Source: Actinomadura rupiterrae (GTDB taxonomy: Bacteria; Actinomycetota; Actinomycetes; Streptosporangiales; Streptosporangiaceae). From it: a stretch of DNA of 64,000 bases. The notes under the pieces were generated by a model that made no database searches, was not told the origin of the DNA, and was given only the letters and a program-made list of their open reading frames with translations. Shown piece after piece: positions 60,927 through 64,000 of this stretch. The stretch is from NCBI RefSeq assembly GCF_024172125.1, contig NZ_JAMZEA010000003.1:248001-312000 (forward strand). The letters run 5' to 3'. A program made the translations under genes and the position numbers. How positions within the stretch are numbered: position 1 is the first letter of the stretch; each line of letters begins with the position of its first letter.

Positions 60927-62297
60927 CTACCAGCCCATCGCGCACGGGAGCACCGGGGCGGACGCCGAGCCGGACCGGACCGCGCCCGCGTCCAGCACCG
61001 GACCGGTCGGCAGCAAGTCCAGGACAGTCCCGGGGAGCATGACGTCGCCGGAGTAGCCGAGCGCCTTCGCCGCGTCCGCGTTCGGCACGGGGTACTTCAC
61101 GCCCTCGTCAGTGACCAGGTAGTCGGTCGCGACGCGGGGCCGTCCGGCGGCGGGCAGTGCGGCGGCCAGCACGCCGTGGCCGGGACGCGTCCCGATCAGG
61201 TCGGGGGCGGCACAGGACGGCGCGGTGTTCGGCTGGGCGGTGACGGACCGTCCGCCTACCCGGTCCTGGGGCACGAGCGATACGGCGACGTCGGCGGTGT
61301 CCGCGCCGGGCGCAATCCGCACGCACGGGAGGCCGCCGGAGCCTGCCGCGGCCGGAGCGGGCGGGGCCGGAGGGAGGCCGTCGTCCGGAGGCGGCGCTAC
61401 CGAGGTCGTCGCCGACGACAGGACGCGCGGCTCCCCCGCGTCCGTGCGGTACAGGTCGAACAGGGTCGCGGTGAGCGGGGTGAGGCCCTCGCGGCGGAGT
61501 TGGTAGTACTGGTCCGAGCCGCCCGCGACATGCAGGACGAACAGCTGCCCGACCTTCGCGGGCCGTCCTGCGACCGGGGTACCGGGCTTGCCGGCGCCGG
61601 GCAGGACGGGCGCGGCGAGTTCCGGCCCGGCCGCCACCGCGTTCAGGAACGGCGCGCCGACCGGGTAGGGCGTGACCGCGCCGTACCCGAGCGCACCGAG
61701 CGCGGCCTGGCCGATCTTCAACCGGTGCCCGCGCCACAGCAGGTAGCGGGCCTTGTCCGGGCCGCTCACCACCAGCGCATGCTTGTCATCGAGCGCCCCG
61801 CCGGACGGCGCGGACGCCACGTCCAGCACGGTCTTGCCGCCGTCCGAGCAGACCTGCCACGGGTCGGCGGTGAGCCGGGACTGCGGCGGCAGCGCGTCCG
61901 GCGCGCCGGGAATGCCGAGCGGCGCGCCGCGCGGGACGTTCCGCAGCGCGTCGCGCCCGACCCTGTGCATCTCGGGCTCGTGCCCGGCCAGCAGCCGCGC
62001 CGAGGAGTAGTTCAGCAGCGGGTGCAGCGAGCCGTCGAGGTAGACGAACCGGGCGCCGGTCTCGCTCTCGGTGACGACCGTCCCGGCCTTGCGCCAGGCG
62101 TCGCCGCCGCCCGTCACCACCCCGTACACGACCGCGCCGACGCACACGATGACGGCGAGGCACGCGCCGACCAGGAGACCTTGCGTGGTGCGGACGGTCG
62201 GCGGTTCGGGGACGTCGGGCTCGGCGCGCAGCATGCCGGTGGTCAGCCGGTTCACCACGAACCGGTGCGCCTGGACCTGGTCGCGTCGGGTCTGCAT
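60927..62297 (-). CDS. eccB: type VII secretion protein EccB
   Basis: The 456-residue protein begins MQTRRDQVQAHRFVVNRLTT, the EccB N-terminal signature. It has one membrane helix (39-61) and a large periplasm-side domain with VYLDGSLHPLLNYSSARLL, TDEGVKYPVPNADAAKALGY and four Cys. EccB is a membrane component of the ESX core complex with EccC, EccD and EccE. It starts 10 bp after the eccD stop on the same strand. Length and motifs are normal. Confidence 0.95.
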   Translation of the reverse strand: MQTRRDQVQAHRFVVNRLTTGMLRAEPDVPEPPTVRTTQGLLVGACLAVIVCVGAVVYGVVTGGGDAWRKAGTVVTESETGARFVYLDGSLHPLLNYSSARLLAGHEPEMHRVGRDALRNVPRGAPLGIPGAPDALPPQSRLTADPWQVCSDGGKTVLDVASAPSGGALDDKHALVVSGPDKARYLLWRGHRLKIGQAALGALGYGAVTPYPVGAPFLNAVAAGPELAAPVLPGAGKPGTPVAGRPAKVGQLFVLHVAGGSDQYYQLRREGLTPLTATLFDLYRTDAGEPRVLSSATTSVAPPPDDGLPPAPPAPAAAGSGGLPCVRIAPGADTADVAVSLVPQDRVGGRSVTAQPNTAPSCAAPDLIGTRPGHGVLAAALPAAGRPRVATDYLVTDEGVKYPVPNADAAKALGYSGDVMLPGTVLDLLPTGPVLDAGAVRSGSASAPVLPCAMGW

Positions 62298-62307
62298 GGC
62301 CGTCCCC

Positions 62308-63696
62308 TCAGCTCAGCGCGCCGCGCAGCGCGTCGTACACGCCGAGATTCCACAGCACGAGCGGGATCAGCCCGATCGCGGCGAGCGTGTGCAGCACGTC
62401 GGCGGCGCGTCCCCAGTACGGCAGCGTCCGGCGGCCGGGCAGCGACCAGGCCGCGACGGCGAGCGCGGCGGCGGCGAGCATGCAGCCCGCGAGCGCCGCG
62501 CCGCGCGCCGGGCCGTGCGCGGTGACCGCGAGGAGGCCGAGGCCGAACGCGGCGGGCAGCACCATCGCCAAGCGCTGCCAGGCGCCGCCGAGCGCGCGGG
62601 CGTGCAGCAGGAGCAGCAGGCACAGCACCCCGGCGATGCCGTCCCGCAGCCCGGTCCGGTGCCCCGCGAGGACCAGCACGCCGAGGCAGGCCGCGCACAG
62701 CGCGCCCGCCGCCGCGTACAGGCCGGTCATGTACCCGTCGGCGACGGCCGAGCGGCGCAGCGTGTCGGCCGCCGGATGCGGCTCGATGCCCTCCTGCAGC
62801 TGGTCGGCGTTGGTCGGGAGCGGCGGCAGCCGGAAGCCCGCGAGCCGGAACGCGAGCACCGGGACGAACGCGCCGAACACCATGACCAGCACCGCGACGG
62901 CCCCCGCCGCCTGCGACGGGCTGTAGTCGCCGAGCACCATGAACGTCCCGCCGAGCACCGACGAGAGCGTGATCACCGCGACCGCGAGGAACAGCGGCGC
63001 GCATACGGCGACTCCTGCGAGCGCCAGCGCTGCTGCGCCCGTCCCGGACGCGCCGCCCGCCAGCAGCCGCGCGCCAATCAGCTTGTCCCCGGCGGGGCCG
63101 TGCGGGACGAGCGCGCCAAGCGCCGCCGCGTACGGGACGGCCGCGAGCCCGAGCGCGGTGGCCGAGCCGCCGTCGCCGAGCGCCCGCGCCGCGAGCGTCG
63201 CGCCGATCAGCAGCAGGACGGCGAACGCCGCGCACAGCGGGACCCGCGCGGACGCCGGGCCGGTCAGCGCCGCGATGCCGAACGCGGCGGCGAGCGCGGC
63301 GACCGACAGGCCGATCAGCAGGTGGTGGGTGAACGCGGGCCGCCAGGCGTCCGGCCGCTCGCGCATCCCGGTGGCGATGCCGTCCACCAGGTCGTCGAAG
63401 TGGATCCGCGGCAGCCGGTCGGCGCGCGGGCGCAGGTGGACGGTCTCGCCGTCGCGCAGGCCGAGGTCGGCGGCGCCGCGCTCGGTGTCCAGCGGGTCCT
63501 CGCCCAGCCGTTGCAGCACCCAGCCGCCCGCCGCGTCGGCCCGGGCCTCGCCGGGGGCGGCGCCGGCGCGGGCGTGCTCGACCAGCACGGGCAGCAGCTC
63601 GGCGAGCGGGACGTCCGCCGGGACCGCCAGCTCGAAGCGGCGGCCGGGAGCCCGGACGGTGAGCCGGCACAGGCCGGCCGTCGTGGTGTCGGTCAC
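62308..63696 (-). CDS. eccD: type VII secretion integral membrane protein EccD
   Basis: The 462-residue protein has a ubiquitin-like N-terminal domain (about 8-92, CRLTVRAPGRRFELAVPADV and LRDGETVHLRPR). About eleven membrane helices follow (about 120-460) with KLIGARLLAGG in the middle. EccD forms the membrane vestibule of the ESX channel. A GTG at 63696 is the start. It is divergent from eccC with 171 bp between and leads into eccB, so the pair is one operon. Confidence 0.95.
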   Translation of the reverse strand: MTDTTTAGLCRLTVRAPGRRFELAVPADVPLAELLPVLVEHARAGAAPGEARADAAGGWVLQRLGEDPLDTERGAADLGLRDGETVHLRPRADRLPRIHFDDLVDGIATGMRERPDAWRPAFTHHLLIGLSVAALAAAFGIAALTGPASARVPLCAAFAVLLLIGATLAARALGDGGSATALGLAAVPYAAALGALVPHGPAGDKLIGARLLAGGASGTGAAALALAGVAVCAPLFLAVAVITLSSVLGGTFMVLGDYSPSQAAGAVAVLVMVFGAFVPVLAFRLAGFRLPPLPTNADQLQEGIEPHPAADTLRRSAVADGYMTGLYAAAGALCAACLGVLVLAGHRTGLRDGIAGVLCLLLLLHARALGGAWQRLAMVLPAAFGLGLLAVTAHGPARGAALAGCMLAAAALAVAAWSLPGRRTLPYWGRAADVLHTLAAIGLIPLVLWNLGVYDALRGALS

Positions 63697-63867
63697 CTGG
63701 AGTCACCCTTCTCGGTAGGACACGGCAGGGCACGGTGGGGCGGGAGGCCGCGCGCGGTGCACGAACGCGCAGCGCGCGGGGCACCGCGGAGTGCACGGTG
63801 ACACGGTGTGCGCGGAAACTATGGCATGGCATGATCTGTCCCGCTCTCCCCGGTGGAAGGATCACGA
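63697..63867. promoter_or_regulatory. divergent promoter region of eccD and eccC
   Basis: No gene fits here. The less GC-rich stretch at 63818-63840 (GAAACTATGGCATGGCATGA) probably holds the eccC promoter; direct GGCAT repeats are visible. The left part should serve eccD. Confidence 0.45.
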
Positions 63868-64000
63868 GTGAGCCTGGTGCTGTTCCGGCGTCCCCCGCGC
63901 CTGCCCGGACCGCCTCCCCCCGCCGGCGGCATGGAACTCCAGGAGCCGCCCGCGCTGCCCGAGCAGCAGGCGAACCTGTCGGCGTTCCTGACCTACCTGC
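63868..64000 (+). CDS. eccC: type VII secretion ATPase EccC, N-terminal fragment (cut by the right edge)
   Basis: The 44 visible codons encode MSLVLFRRPPRLPGPPPPAG then MELQEPPALPEQQANLSAFL, the EccC N-terminus: an Arg/Pro-rich lead followed by a PPxLPE motif before the two membrane helices. EccC is the FtsK/SpoIIIE-like ATPase that drives export. GGAAGGA lies 8 bases before the GTG. The frame is open to the window edge. Place and motif make the call strong despite the short length. Confidence 0.88.
   Translation, partial: MSLVLFRRPPRLPGPPPPAGGMELQEPPALPEQQANLSAFLTYL

Overview
This window comes from a chromosome of a very GC-rich actinobacterium. Third codon positions are almost all G or C, several genes look leaderless, and the order ychF, DUF6542 gene, ispH, a gene like the lipid-droplet gene Rv1109c, xseA, xseB, DUF4245 gene, glpX, fumC follows the mycobacterial Rv1098c to Rv1112 neighbourhood. 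A Thermomonosporaceae-type organism such as Actinomadura fits best, but that is inference. I see no tRNA, rRNA, CRISPR array, insertion sequence, integrase or phage gene.

From 1 to about 35.5 kb the content is mostly ordinary chromosome. It holds a cut-off MFS pump, a secreted phosphoesterase with a TrmB/LuxR-like regulator, and then the conserved housekeeping backbone. This backbone is interrupted by regulator and efflux pairs (DUF5937-type regulator with MFS, MarR with MFS), by regulator-linked enzymes (CGNR regulator with an AhpD-like protein, MocR regulator with an EamA exporter) and by envelope genes (uppP, small membrane proteins, a DUF1707 protein). A class I and a class II fumarase flank a membrane Ser/Thr kinase. 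Perfect inverted repeats mark many transcript ends, and short palindromes lie between several divergent regulator and target pairs.

From 35.5 to 41.6 kb lies an accessory region. It has a three-gene operon of unknown function joined by ATGA overlaps, divergent from an XRE/TPR-type regulator. Next is a 36-codon gene whose stop overlaps the start of a PCMT-type methyltransferase, a possible peptide-modification pair. Then come three tandem copies of a small membrane-anchored coiled-coil gene, each with a DnaA-box-like 9-mer at the same distance upstream and a hairpin-rich element downstream. A fourth copy of that element lies inverted near 35.6 kb.

From 41.6 kb to the right edge is a type VII (ESX-like) secretion locus. 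The core parts are EccB, EccD and the start of a divergent EccC. Leftward on the minus strand follow two WXG100 proteins with YxxxD/E tails, a 152-residue protein, a 697-codon WXG-type substrate, a YbaB-like protein, a third WXG100-like protein, and a 3506-residue protein with two snapalysin-like metzincin motifs and one aspzincin motif. The run ends with a golvesin-like membrane protein and a fusion of a beta-helix to two CbbX/EccA-type AAA+ domains. Most junctions are overlaps or gaps of under 30 bp, so this reads as an effector operon beside its secretion machine. EccE and the mycosin protease are not inside the window.
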